A program made the position numbers and the translations under genes. Shown piece after piece: positions 8,015 through 16,264 of a DNA stretch of 41,199 bases. How positions within the stretch are numbered: the first letter of the stretch is position 1; the number at the start of each line of letters is the position of its first letter. The DNA lies in contig JAXDIH010000167.1 of NCBI GenBank assembly GCA_034664105.1, forward strand, positions 1 to 41,199, read 5' to 3'. The notes beneath the pieces were generated by a model. The model was not told the DNA's origin and made no database searches. It saw only the letters and a program-made list of their open reading frames with translations. The DNA is from JACVRW01 sp034664105. Its GTDB lineage: Bacteria > Actinomycetota > Thermoleophilia > Solirubrobacterales > Thermoleophilaceae.

Positions 8015-9072
8015 CAGCCGTCGACGGTCACGAGCTCCTTCGGGAACCCACTCAGGACCTCGCACTGGTCGTCGGTCACCACCACCAGGTCCTCGATGCG
8101 GATCCCGAACTCGCCGGGCACGTACACCCCCGGCTCCACCGTCACCACGTTGCCAGCCTCGAGCGATCCCTCCGCGCTCGGCGCCAGCCGCGGCCCCTCG
8201 TGCACCTCGAGGCCCACTCCGTGGCCCAGGCCGTGCTCGAACCCGATCCCGAAGCGCGCCGCGACCGCCTCCCGCGCCACCGCATCCACCTCGCGGCACA
8301 CGGCACCGGCCCGTACCTCGTCGAGGGCGGCCTGCTGGGCCTCGAGCACCGCCGCATACGCCTCCAGCGGGCGCTCCTCGAGCGGCCCTGTGGCCAGCGT
8401 GCGCGTGCAGTCGGAGCAGTAGCCGTCCAGCCGGGCGCCCAGGTCCACCACGACCAGCACCCCATTCGGGATCTCGACGTCGCGCGGCGACGCATGCGGC
8501 AGCGCGCCGTGCGCGCCCGCAGCCACGATCGGCGGGAACGAGACCTCCTCGGCCCCGCTGTCCTCGAGGAAGCGCACGATCGAGCGGGCCACCTCGCGCT
8601 CCGTGCGTCCGGCCAGCCCGGCGCCGCGGAGCTCCTCATAGGCCGCGTCGGCCAGCTCGGCGGCGGCGCGGATCGTTCGCAGCTCCCCCTCCTCCTTCAC
8701 GGCCCGCAGCCGCTCCACCAGCCCCGCCGCCGGCACCAGCTCCACCCCTTCGGGCACCTTCTCGCTCAGGATCCGATGCGCCCTCACGCTCAGGTGGGCG
8801 TCGTCGAACCCGGCTCGGCCGTGGAGGTGCTTCGCCAGGTCGCCGAGCAGCTCCCGGCTGGCCTCCAGGTGCTCGAACTCCGGCACCTGCTGCTTGGCCT
8901 GCTCGACGTAGCGGGAGTCGGTCAGGAACAGGCGCGCGTCGCGCGTGACCACGCAGGCGCCGTTGGTGCCGGTGAAGCCCGTGAGATAGCGGACGTTGAC
9001 GAGGTTGCTGACCAGCAGGCAGTCGAGCTCGGACTCCTCCAGCAGCGCTGCGAGACGGTCGGCGCGGCTCAC
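8014..9072 (-). CDS. M24 family aminopeptidase P / Xaa-Pro dipeptidase
   Basis: The 352-residue product has a creatinase-like N-terminal domain (about 1-120, with YLTGFTGTNG) and a pita-bread metallopeptidase domain. The metal ligands are in place: VVVDLGARLDGYCSDCTRT gives the two Asp, HGLGHGVGLEVHEGP the His, VEPGVYVPG a Glu and RIEDLVVV the last Glu. It should be a cytoplasmic dinuclear-metal enzyme cleaving X-Pro bonds. The start is GTG 9072, overlapping the aroQ stop as GTGA; longer frames would run into aroQ. The position after aroB/aroQ matches the pepQ position in other Actinobacteria. Confidence 0.9.
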   Translation of the reverse strand: MSRADRLAALLEESELDCLLVSNLVNVRYLTGFTGTNGACVVTRDARLFLTDSRYVEQAKQQVPEFEHLEASRELLGDLAKHLHGRAGFDDAHLSVRAHRILSEKVPEGVELVPAAGLVERLRAVKEEGELRTIRAAAELADAAYEELRGAGLAGRTEREVARSIVRFLEDSGAEEVSFPPIVAAGAHGALPHASPRDVEIPNGVLVVVDLGARLDGYCSDCTRTLATGPLEERPLEAYAAVLEAQQAALDEVRAGAVCREVDAVAREAVAARFGIGFEHGLGHGVGLEVHEGPRLAPSAEGSLEAGNVVTVEPGVYVPGEFGIRIEDLVVVTDDQCEVLSGFPKELVTVDG

Positions 9073-9503
9073 GAGTCGAGGCGCTCGCGCAGCAGCGCCA
9101 GCGCGTCGCGGTAGCCCTCCGGGCCCTTGCCCTGCACGGTCCCGATGCAGACGTCGCGGATCACCGACACGCGCCGCCATTCCTCGCGCTCGTCGACGGC
9201 CGACAGGTGCACCTCCACGGCCGGCAGGCCCGTGACCTCGAGCGCGTCGCGGATCGCCCAGGAATAGTGGGTCCATGCGCCCGGGTTGAGGATCAGCCCC
9301 TCGCCGTTCGCCTTGTGCAGCGCCTCGCAGTACGCGCCCTCGTGGTTGGTCTGGGTGAAGGCCACGGTCAGGTCGAGCTCGTCGGCGTACCCCTTGATCT
9401 GCACCTCGAGCGCCTCCAGCGTGAGCCCGCCGTAGTGCGTCGCCGGCCGGCGGCCGAGCACGTCGAAGTTCACCCCGTGCAGCACCTCGATGCGGCCCCT
9501 CAT
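9069..9503 (-). CDS. aroQ: Type II 3-dehydroquinate dehydratase
   Basis: This 144-residue protein matches small dodecameric type II dehydroquinases, which convert 3-dehydroquinate to 3-dehydroshikimate (shikimate step 3). The N-terminal LHGVNFDVLGRR corresponds to the usual LNGPNLNLLGxR loop, with the catalytic Tyr in THYGG. NHEG (about 53), NPGAWTHYSWAIRDAL and VEVHLS follow in normal order. Replacing NGPNLN by HGVNFD is a visible departure in the active-site loop. Start ATG 9503 overlaps the aroKB stop as ATGA. Confidence 0.92.
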   Translation of the reverse strand: MRGRIEVLHGVNFDVLGRRPATHYGGLTLEALEVQIKGYADELDLTVAFTQTNHEGAYCEALHKANGEGLILNPGAWTHYSWAIRDALEVTGLPAVEVHLSAVDEREEWRRVSVIRDVCIGTVQGKGPEGYRDALALLRERLDS

Positions 9504-11032
9504 CCCTCGCGCACCTCCTCCACGGCCGCGCGCAGGGCGGCCGGGTCGATCTCGTGGCCGGGCGTTACCTCTCCGGGCGCCTCGACGAGCACGAACGGCA
9601 CGCGCCCGCCCACGCGCTTCTTGTCGCGCTCCACCAGCGCGAGCACCTCGTCCACCGAAGCCCCGCCGAATGCCAGTGGCAGGCCGCGGGCGCCGAGCAG
9701 CTCGGCCACCTCGGCGCGCAGGTTCTCGCGATCCGACAGGCGCAGAGCCGCCAGCAGCCCGATCCCGACCGCCTCGCCGTGGCGATAGCGCTCATAGCCC
9801 GTGGCCGCCTCGATCGCGTGCCCGACCGTGTGGCCCAGGTTGAGCACCTGGCGCCGACCGCCGTCGCGCTCGTCCTCGGCCACCACCGCCAGCTTCGTGC
9901 GCAGGCAGCCCATGATCTCCGCGGCGCCGACCGCGCCGCCCTGGCGCACTCTCGCCCACAGCCCGCCGCCCGCGATCAGCGCGGTCTTGACGACCTCCAC
10001 GTAGCCGGCGGCCAGCTCCTCCTCCGGCAGCGTGTCGAGCGCCGCCGGGTCGCACAGCACCGCGGAGGGCTGGTGGTAGACGCCGGCGTAGTTCTTGCCC
10101 TCCGGCAGGTCGACACCGGTCTTGCCGCCGTAGGCGGAGTCCACCTGCGCCACCAGGGTCGTCGGCATCTGCACGTGGCGCATGCCGCGCTGGTAGACGG
10201 CGGCGCAGAAGCCGGCGAGGTCGCCGACCACACCCCCGCCGACAGCCACCACGAGATCGCCGCGCTCCGCCCCGCCCTGCGCCAGCGAGCGCAGCACGTG
10301 CTCGGCGCCGTGGATGGTCTTGTGCTCCTCGCCCGCCATCACGACGATCCGGTCCTCGCCGTCCACGCGCTGCACGCGAGCGACGTTCTCGTCGGTGACC
10401 ACGAAGCGCCGTCCGCCGAGCGGCGGGAAGAAGCCGCTCTCGATCAGCCCGCGGCCGAGGAAGACCGGGTAGTCGCCGGACTCGGCGCCGGCCCAGACCA
10501 GCCGAGTGCCGGGCGGGGCTTCGGTCAGGGAGCGCACGAACGGCAGGGCGCGGCGCAGGGCGTCGCGGTCCGAGGGCGGCATCACCACGTCGGCCACCGA
10601 CTCGTAGAGAGCGCGCCGGTCGCGCCAGAGGGCGCCGAAGCGGCCGGGGTCGCGCGCCAGCGGCCTGCCCTTTCCGGACGCGCGCCGCCAGGCGTCCTCG
10701 GGGTGGATCTCGAGGTGCACGACGGTGTGCGGGGTGAGCGCGTCGCGCACCCGCTCGGACTGGACCGCGCCCCCGCCGAGCGCGATCACGCCAGCGTCGC
10801 CGCGGCCGAGCAGCTCGCAGACCACGTTCTCCTCGCGCTCGCGGAAGGCCGCCTCGCCCTCGCGGTCGAAGAAGGACTCGATCGGCTCGCCGATTTGCCG
10901 CTCGAGCTCGCGGTCCGAGTCGAGCGCCTGCGCGCCCAGCTCGGCCGCGAGCGTGCGGGCGCCGGTCGACTTGCCCGCGCCCATGAATCCGACCAGGACG
11001 ATCGTGCCGCTGGGGCCTACCTGCGGCTCCAC
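9500..11032 (-). CDS. aroKB: Fused shikimate kinase / 3-dehydroquinate synthase
   Basis: A single frame of 510 codons encodes two shikimate-pathway enzymes. Residues 10-165 are shikimate kinase: Walker A GFMGAGKS (15-22), DSDRELE (substrate Asp), FREREE and GGGAV (86-90). Residues 175-510 are dehydroquinate synthase: GGGVVGDL (265-272), QVDSAYGGKTGVD, Zn ligands in GYVEVVKTALI (Glu346), NLGHTVGHAIE (His401/405) and RYRHGEAV (His418). A short EAPPGTRLVWAG linker joins them, with no stop, start or ribosome site between. Start GTG 11032 overlaps aroC by 16 nt and has GAGGAG eight bases upstream. The kinase half lies upstream of the synthase half, matching the aroK-aroB gene order seen elsewhere. 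AroKB fusions are known in Thermotoga. Confidence 0.93.
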   Translation of the reverse strand: MEPQVGPSGTIVLVGFMGAGKSTGARTLAAELGAQALDSDRELERQIGEPIESFFDREGEAAFREREENVVCELLGRGDAGVIALGGGAVQSERVRDALTPHTVVHLEIHPEDAWRRASGKGRPLARDPGRFGALWRDRRALYESVADVVMPPSDRDALRRALPFVRSLTEAPPGTRLVWAGAESGDYPVFLGRGLIESGFFPPLGGRRFVVTDENVARVQRVDGEDRIVVMAGEEHKTIHGAEHVLRSLAQGGAERGDLVVAVGGGVVGDLAGFCAAVYQRGMRHVQMPTTLVAQVDSAYGGKTGVDLPEGKNYAGVYHQPSAVLCDPAALDTLPEEELAAGYVEVVKTALIAGGGLWARVRQGGAVGAAEIMGCLRTKLAVVAEDERDGGRRQVLNLGHTVGHAIEAATGYERYRHGEAVGIGLLAALRLSDRENLRAEVAELLGARGLPLAFGGASVDEVLALVERDKKRVGGRVPFVLVEAPGEVTPGHEIDPAALRAAVEEVREG

Positions 11033-12183
11033 CCGATGCGCTCCTCGTAGGCGCGCAGGGCCGCCTTGGTGTCGTCGATGTGGTCGCCGCCCAGCTTGTC
11101 GCGGTAGGCGGCGGCCAGCACCAGCGCCACCATGGCCTCGCCCACCACGCCCGCCGCCGGCACGGTGCAGGAGTCGGTGCGCTCCCTCAGCGCCTGGGCC
11201 GGCTCCTTGGTGGCGAGGTCGACGCTGCGCAGCGGCTTCGTGAGCGTGGGCAGCGGCTTCATCGCACCCTTGACCACGACCGGGTCGCCCGTGGTCATGC
11301 CGCCCTCGATGCCCCCGGCGCGGTTGGTCTCGCGGAAGTACCCCTGCTCCTCGGACCAGAAGATCTCGTCGTGCGCCAGCGACCCCACCCGGCCGGCCAG
11401 GTCGAAGCCGTCGCCGATGCTCACGCCCTTCATGGCCTGGATCGAGAGGATCGCGCCCGCGAGCCGCCCGTCGAGCCGCTCCTCCCAGGAGATGTGTGAC
11501 CCGATCCCGGGCACCAGCCCGAAGGCACGTACCTCGAATACCCCGCCGAGCGACTCGTTGGCCTTGCGGGCGGTGTTGATCTCCGCCACCATCGCCTCGC
11601 TCGCCGCCGCGTCGAGGCACCGCACCGGCGACTCGTCGACTTCATCGAAGTCCTCGCGTCGCAGGTCGTCGCGCTCGGGGGCGGTGACGCTCCCGATGCG
11701 CGTGACGTGCGAGAACACGCTCACGCCGAGCGCGCGCAGAAGCGCCTTCGCCAGCGCCCCGGCGGCGACCCGCGCGGCCGTCTCGCGGGCAGAGGCGCGC
11801 TCCAGGACGTTGCGGACGTCGGTGTGGCCGTACTTGAGGACGCCCGCGAGGTCGGCGTGGCCGGGACGAGGCAGGTGGACCTCTTCGATCTCGGCGTCCA
11901 CCGGCCACGGGTTCATCCGCTCTTCCCAGTTGCGGTAGTCGCGGTTCTCGACGCGCAGCGCCACCGGGCTGCCGAGCGTGCGACCGTGACGAACGCCGGC
12001 CACCACGTCGGCCCGGTCCTTCTCGATCTTCATGCGGCCGCCGCGCCCGTGCCCGAGCTGGCGGCGGGCCAGATCCCGGTCGATGTCCTCCGGGGTCAGC
12101 TCGAGCCCGGCCGGAAGGCCCTCGACGATCGCCGTGAGGCCAGGGCCGTGGGACTCCCCGGCGGTTACGAAGCGAAAAGACAT
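11017..12183 (-). CDS. aroC: Chorismate synthase
   Basis: The 388-residue FMN-dependent enzyme makes chorismate from EPSP, the last common aromatic step. Family motifs are clear: FVTAGESHGPGL at the N-terminus, RRQLGHGRGGRM, RPGHADLAGVLKYG (about 110-124), RASARETAARVAAGA and GGIEGGMTTGDPV near 270. Start ATG 12183 gives the standard MSFRF opening; an in-frame GTG three codons upstream is less likely. It is the first gene of the aroC-aroKB-aroQ-peptidase-permease operon. The start codon lies in one arm of a 10-bp inverted repeat (12181-12221). Confidence 0.95.
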   Translation of the reverse strand: MSFRFVTAGESHGPGLTAIVEGLPAGLELTPEDIDRDLARRQLGHGRGGRMKIEKDRADVVAGVRHGRTLGSPVALRVENRDYRNWEERMNPWPVDAEIEEVHLPRPGHADLAGVLKYGHTDVRNVLERASARETAARVAAGALAKALLRALGVSVFSHVTRIGSVTAPERDDLRREDFDEVDESPVRCLDAAASEAMVAEINTARKANESLGGVFEVRAFGLVPGIGSHISWEERLDGRLAGAILSIQAMKGVSIGDGFDLAGRVGSLAHDEIFWSEEQGYFRETNRAGGIEGGMTTGDPVVVKGAMKPLPTLTKPLRSVDLATKEPAQALRERTDSCTVPAAGVVGEAMVALVLAAAYRDKLGGDHIDDTKAALRAYEERIGWSRR

Positions 12184-12221
12184 GGCGCCCACACCCTACT
12201 TATGAGGATGCGGGCGCCATG
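12181..12221. repeat. 10-bp inverted repeat covering the aroC start codon
   Basis: CATGGCGCCC (12181-12190) is the exact reverse complement of GGGCGCCATG (12212-12221), with a 21-nt spacer. On the aroC (minus) strand the second arm contains the aroC ATG. Folding in the mRNA would hide the start codon, or the element could mark the 3' end of the upstream Ca-repeat gene. No U-tract follows. Confidence 0.55.
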
Positions 12222-12242
12222 GGTCCGGAGAGGAGGACCGTT

Positions 12243-13649
12243 TTAGAAGGGGACGTAGTCCTGGCACGTGCGCGAGTTCGGGTTCGGCGCGCACGGGTTG
12301 AAGGCGTTGACCGCCGAGTCCACGCCGCCAAAGCTGATCGACGGGACCGCACCGGCCGGGTAGCCGCACCACGCCGGGTTCAGCGAGCCGGGGGGGCCAC
12401 CGTTGCCGTCCACGTCCTTCTCCGTCTCGTACAGCTCGAGGATGTTGTTCACATCGTCGTTGTCCTGGTCGTCCTCGCCGTCGAGCAGCGTGTCGCCGTC
12501 GACGTCGGGATCGGCCAGATCGAGATTCTGGAACGGACGCTCGGTGAAGTGGCCCGGGCTCTGGAAGTTCGGAGACGAGCAGTAGGCCTTCTCGCCCCAC
12601 GCCTCGATCGGCGGACCGAACCTCTTGTCGTTGGCCCAGAAGGCGGCCCACCAGTCGTTGTTGCTCGGGCCCTTCGCCGACTCCATGCGGTTGTTGAGAC
12701 CGTCGGCGTCGGCATCGCGCTCCTGGTCGCGCCACGCCGCGTCGCCCCTCAGGTCGTACGTGGCCGGGAAGGGCTGAACCGGGTTGGGCAGCCCATAGTC
12801 GCTGCTGCGCCAGGCCGGCACGCCGGGAGTCTCGTTCGCGCGGCTGAACTTGGTGCCGTCGCTGTAGCCGAGCGGCGACTCCAGGTCGAGGCCGCCGGCC
12901 TTCGACGCGATGAACGAGCTGCCGGTGATGCGCCACGCGCGGTACTCCTCGCGTGAGGTGAGCCCGTCGCCGTCGAAGTCGGTCGCGCTGGCAGGCCCGG
13001 CGCCGCCGTCCGACGGGTCGAGGGCGTTCGTGTACGGACGCTTGCCCGGATAGGGCACGGCCTTGATGTTGAGATCCTTGGCCGAGTAGTACTCCCAGCC
13101 GTCGGTCATGTGGTCGCCGTCGGTGTCGTCGAGGCAGGGATCGGTCCCGATCTGCAGCTCGAGGTCGTTCGGCAGCAGGTCGTTGTCGTGATCGGAGTCG
13201 TCCTTGCAGACCTTCGGGGACTCGCCGTTGCCGTCGCCGTCGCCGACGCCGGTCACGACGGGCGAGAGCCGCCGCGAGGTGTAGGCGCTGAACTTGCCGG
13301 CCAGCACGCGCAGCTTGAGGCGCGTGGGCCGCTGGTCGCTGTTCTTGACGGTCAGCAGGTGTGCCACGGCGGCCGGCACCCTCACCACGAGCTTGGTGGT
13401 GCTGGCGCGGCGCGGCTTGGCAAAGGCGGTCTGGCCCTTGTTGGACCGGAAGATGACGGTGTTGCGCTTGGACTGGGGCCTGAAGTTGTGGCCACGGATG
13501 ACCAGCAGGTTGCCCACGCTGACGCGCATCGGCGTCACGCGGGTGATCTGCGGCTTGGACTTCGCCGCCGACGCGACCGGCGCGGTGGCGAGCATCGCCA
13601 CGGCCGACAGCGCGAGCAGGCAGATGATGATGGGACGGCGCATAGCCAT
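12243..13649 (-). CDS. Secreted IPT/TIG and calcium-binding-repeat protein
   Basis: The 468-residue protein begins with a Sec signal peptide (MRRP, a hydrophobic core, cleavage near APVASA-A, about residue 27). An IPT/TIG-like beta domain follows (about 32-115: PQITRVTPMRVSVGNLLVIRG, with one glycine-rich loop). The rest is acidic with thrombospondin type-3-like Ca motifs: DDSDHDNDLLPND, DDTDGDHMTDGWE, TDFDGDGLTSREE, DADADGLNN and DPDVDGDTLLDGEDDQDNDD. Cysteines near the C-terminus suggest disulfides. It has its own sigma-28-like promoter and directly follows the pilMNO genes, so a pilus-associated or surface adhesin role is plausible inference. ATG 13649 and ATG 13643 are alternative starts. 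Confidence 0.8.
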   Translation of the reverse strand: MAMRRPIIICLLALSAVAMLATAPVASAAKSKPQITRVTPMRVSVGNLLVIRGHNFRPQSKRNTVIFRSNKGQTAFAKPRRASTTKLVVRVPAAVAHLLTVKNSDQRPTRLKLRVLAGKFSAYTSRRLSPVVTGVGDGDGNGESPKVCKDDSDHDNDLLPNDLELQIGTDPCLDDTDGDHMTDGWEYYSAKDLNIKAVPYPGKRPYTNALDPSDGGAGPASATDFDGDGLTSREEYRAWRITGSSFIASKAGGLDLESPLGYSDGTKFSRANETPGVPAWRSSDYGLPNPVQPFPATYDLRGDAAWRDQERDADADGLNNRMESAKGPSNNDWWAAFWANDKRFGPPIEAWGEKAYCSSPNFQSPGHFTERPFQNLDLADPDVDGDTLLDGEDDQDNDDVNNILELYETEKDVDGNGGPPGSLNPAWCGYPAGAVPSISFGGVDSAVNAFNPCAPNPNSRTCQDYVPF

Positions 13650-13656
13650 ACCCCCT

Positions 13657-13683
13657 CTATCGGCGCTCGGAGGCGTCAGTTGA
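13657..13683 (-). promoter_or_regulatory. Sigma-28-like promoter of the Ca-repeat protein gene
   Basis: TCAA (13683-13680), 15-nt spacer, GCCGATAG (13664-13657) on the minus strand. The TAG of the -10 box is also the stop codon of the preceding PilP-position gene. The ATG at 13649 follows after seven bases (AGGGGGT), so the message would start at or next to the start codon. Confidence 0.65.
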
Positions 13684-14607
13684 GTTGTCGCTGCCTTGGA
13701 CTGACTCGACAACCAGGTCGGTCAGCACCGGGAAGGCGAAGCGGCGCGCCGGAGGCGGTGCCCCGACTGCCGCGCGCGCGGACTTGCTCGTCTTCTTGGA
13801 AGACGCGGCCGTGCCGGAGTTGTCTCCGACCTTGACCTTGCGGATCTCGTCGATGCGCATCCGGAACGAGTCTCCGTCGTCGGTGGTGAACTCCTGCTCC
13901 GAGCCGGCGCCCAGGTAGAGGAACGCGCACTCGGCGCGGCTCGGCTTGCACTTGCCCTCGCCGGTCGTGGCGAGCGTGGAGTCGACGAGGAACACGGCGT
14001 TCCCGGCTCCGTCGCTGACTCCCATGAAGATGAGCAGCGGCGATGCCTCGCTCGGCAGCATGTCGAGCTTCTTCATGCCCTCGATGGTGCGCTTGCGCCC
14101 GTTGGCCCAGAACGTCACGTCGAGGACGTACGTGAACTCGGAAGTCGTGGTGCCTCCGCCGCCGTTGCCGGTCGACGGGGTCTCGCCGCCGGTGGTGCCA
14201 CCGCCCGTGCCCGTGCCCGTGCCGGTCCCTGTGTCGGCCGTGCCGCCGGTGTCGGGCGTGCCCGTGCTCGTGGCGCCCTCGGCCTCGCGGCGAGCCGCCG
14301 CGATGACCTTCTCCGGCGGGGCGAAGGGGTTGCTCGTATCGAAGGCGCTGAGCGACGAGCCGCTGCCCTTGGCGATCTCGTCGTCGAGCTTCACCTGGGC
14401 CAGCTCCGCCGGCCCCTGCGGCTGGTTCGCGTTGTTCGGCGCGGCCGGCGCGGGCGCCGGCGCGGCCTGATCGTCGGCCTTCTTCGACAGCACGATCGGC
14501 GCGGCCACGAGGCCGACCAGCAGGACCGCCGCCACTGGCAGCAGCCGCCGCGCGCGGAGGTCGTTCCACACCTGGATCAGGAAGGTCTGCATGGCGCTCA
14601 CGCTCAC
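13657..14607 (-). CDS. PilP-position T4P inner-membrane/periplasmic protein
   Basis: The 316-residue protein has one N-terminal membrane anchor (LLPVAAVLLVGLVAAPIVL, about 22-40). A low-complexity Ala/Pro then Gly/Thr region (about 45-155) includes a (GT)n tract encoded by a short tandem DNA repeat near 14206-14230. The C-terminal globular domain (about 158-285) contains two cysteines (GKCKPSRAEC). Its place directly after pilM-pilN-pilO is that of pilP. SNPFAPPEKV (about 90-99) resembles the conserved NPF segment of PilP-type proteins, but overall similarity is not obvious to me. Start GTG 14607 overlaps the pilO stop; ATG 14592 is an alternative. A role as a PilN/PilO partner is inference from order and topology. 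Confidence 0.65.
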   Translation of the reverse strand: MSVSAMQTFLIQVWNDLRARRLLPVAAVLLVGLVAAPIVLSKKADDQAAPAPAPAAPNNANQPQGPAELAQVKLDDEIAKGSGSSLSAFDTSNPFAPPEKVIAAARREAEGATSTGTPDTGGTADTGTGTGTGTGGGTTGGETPSTGNGGGGTTTSEFTYVLDVTFWANGRKRTIEGMKKLDMLPSEASPLLIFMGVSDGAGNAVFLVDSTLATTGEGKCKPSRAECAFLYLGAGSEQEFTTDDGDSFRMRIDEIRKVKVGDNSGTAASSKKTSKSARAAVGAPPPARRFAFPVLTDLVVESVQGSDNSTDASERR

Positions 14608-15575
14608 GGGGTTGCGGTGGCGGTCGGGGTTGCGGCAGGCGTGCTCTGAGCCGGCGTCGGCGTGGTGCCGCTAGCGGGCGTGCCGGTGGCCGGCCCCTGC
14701 GGGCTCGCGCCGGCCGTTACGCCCTGCGTCTTCGGCGACAGGTAGATCGTCGCCTTTATCTCCGCCCGCAGGCGGGGGAAGATCTCGGCCTCGCTGGCCC
14801 AGCGCACGTTCTCGACGGTGAGCAGCCGGCCGCTCACGACGACGTTCTCGTTCGCCAGCGACACGAAGCGCTTCACGCGGTGGAAGAAGTCCGCCAGGTT
14901 GAAGAAGTTGCCGACGAACTCGAGCTCCAGCGGAACCGTCTCGAGGCCGGCGGGCGCAGCGGCGGTCGTACCGGTGGTGCCGGCAGCCGTGCCGCCGCCG
15001 ACGGGCAGGCCGCTGCCCGTGGACGACGAGGTCTGGGTGTCCGAGGTGCTCACGCCGGACTGCGCCGCGGCGGTGCTGCTCTGGTTGGCGGTCTGCTGCG
15101 CGTTGTTGGCCGCCTCGGCCGCGCCGCCCGGCGCGCTCTGCGCCGTCTCGCCGCCCGCGGCAACCGGGGTGCCGGTGGTGCCCGACGTCGACCCCGCGGG
15201 CGGGGTGGTCGTCGTGGGCGTGGTCACGGCTGCCTCCACGCGGTCGCCGGTCTTGATCTTCGTGAAGTGGATGCCGGTCCCGGCGGCCGCGGCGTCGAGC
15301 TGCACCAGCAGGCTCGGCATGTCGACGGTCGACGGGATCGCCTTGCCGAGGCGCACAACCTGCGCGTAGCTGGCGTCGAAGGTCTGCTTGGCGCCCTGCA
15401 CGGCGGTCAGCTGCGCACGCGCGGCTTCGAGCCGCTGCTCCTGATTCGACAGCTCCACGCCGGCCGTGCTGGCCTCCTGACGCTGGGGAGCGAGCAGCAG
15501 GAACCAGTAGGCCACGAGGACCACCAGCGGCAGCAGCGCGATCATGAGCTTCCGGTCGCGGTCGGTGAGGGTCAT
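14604..15575 (-). CDS. pilO: Type IV pilus alignment protein PilO
   Basis: The 323-residue bitopic protein has a short cytoplasmic N-terminus, one TM (KLMIALLPLVVLVAYWFLLL, about 9-28), a coiled coil (about 38-75) and a ferredoxin-like PilO core. The core is split by a long Thr/Ala/Gly/Gln-rich insert (about 115-205) and resumes at LETVPLELEFVGNFFNLADF. It ends with a Pro/Thr/Ala tail. PilO pairs with PilN to connect the PilM ring to the outer parts of the pilus machine. The inserts are longer than in Gram-negative PilO. Start ATG 15575 overlaps the pilN stop. Confidence 0.85.
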   Translation of the reverse strand: MTLTDRDRKLMIALLPLVVLVAYWFLLLAPQRQEASTAGVELSNQEQRLEAARAQLTAVQGAKQTFDASYAQVVRLGKAIPSTVDMPSLLVQLDAAAAGTGIHFTKIKTGDRVEAAVTTPTTTTPPAGSTSGTTGTPVAAGGETAQSAPGGAAEAANNAQQTANQSSTAAAQSGVSTSDTQTSSSTGSGLPVGGGTAAGTTGTTAAAPAGLETVPLELEFVGNFFNLADFFHRVKRFVSLANENVVVSGRLLTVENVRWASEAEIFPRLRAEIKATIYLSPKTQGVTAGASPQGPATGTPASGTTPTPAQSTPAATPTATATP

Positions 15576-16264
15576 CGTCCACCTCCAAGCGAGGCCGGCA
15601 CGCTGTTGCTGCCGCGCGGGGTCTCGCTAGCGGGCGGGGTCGCGCTGAACTTGACGGTCAGGTTGTAGGTGTAGAGGCCGCCGCAGCTGTCGACGGTGGC
15701 CTTGTCGCCGCTGGTGCCGACCGTGGACTCGTTCAGCTCGACGTCATCCACGCGGTACAGCTGGCGCAGGCGGACCATCATGCGTGCCACGTCGTCCTGG
15801 CCCGGGGTGCAGCCGACCAGGTTCGCGGCCGGAGTCACGACCGTGGTGACGCCGGCGGTCGGGGTGGTCGCGCCGCCGGAGGTCGGATCGCCGAGCACCG
15901 ACGCGTCGGCCGACTGCAGCCAGCTGCCGTCGGGCATGACGCGCGAGAGCTCGCGCATGAAGCGCTCCCAGTCGAAGCGCGTGCCGGCGACGCTGGCCAC
16001 CGACTGCGTGCGCGTAACGGCGATCTGGGCGAAGCTGCTGTAGCTGCTCTGGCGGCTCGCCTGCGCCTCGATCTGAGTCGCCTCGGCGCTCGCGGTCTGC
16101 GCATCGCTCTTGCGCTCGGTGACGGTGTTCGAGGTCAGGACGTAGACCACGACCATCGCGAGCAGCGCGGCGAGCACGCCGAGCGCGATCGGGGCGCCCT
16201 TGGCGTCACCATCGCTGCTGATCCGCCGGCGCTGGTCCTGCGGGATCAGGTTGACGGGCTTCAC
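15572..16264 (-). CDS. pilN: Type IV pilus assembly protein PilN
   Basis: The 230-residue protein starts with MKPVNLIPQDQRRR, the conserved N-terminal peptide that docks into PilM. One TM follows (APIALGVLAALLAMVVVYVL, about 24-43), then a coiled coil (about 48-90) and a periplasmic domain (about 95-220) with two Cys (VGCTPG and SCGG) that could form a disulfide. Length and topology fit PilN. It overlaps pilM upstream and pilO downstream by four bases each, so subunit stoichiometry is probably set by coupling. Confidence 0.87.
   Translation of the reverse strand: MKPVNLIPQDQRRRISSDGDAKGAPIALGVLAALLAMVVVYVLTSNTVTERKSDAQTASAEATQIEAQASRQSSYSSFAQIAVTRTQSVASVAGTRFDWERFMRELSRVMPDGSWLQSADASVLGDPTSGGATTPTAGVTTVVTPAANLVGCTPGQDDVARMMVRLRQLYRVDDVELNESTVGTSGDKATVDSCGGLYTYNLTVKFSATPPASETPRGSNSVPASLGGGR

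Noticed and set aside
14200..14235. Short GC-rich tandem repeat near the middle of the PilP-position gene, considered as a separate repeat element
   Set aside because: It is an in-frame Gly-Thr coding tract within a low-complexity linker and needs no other explanation.
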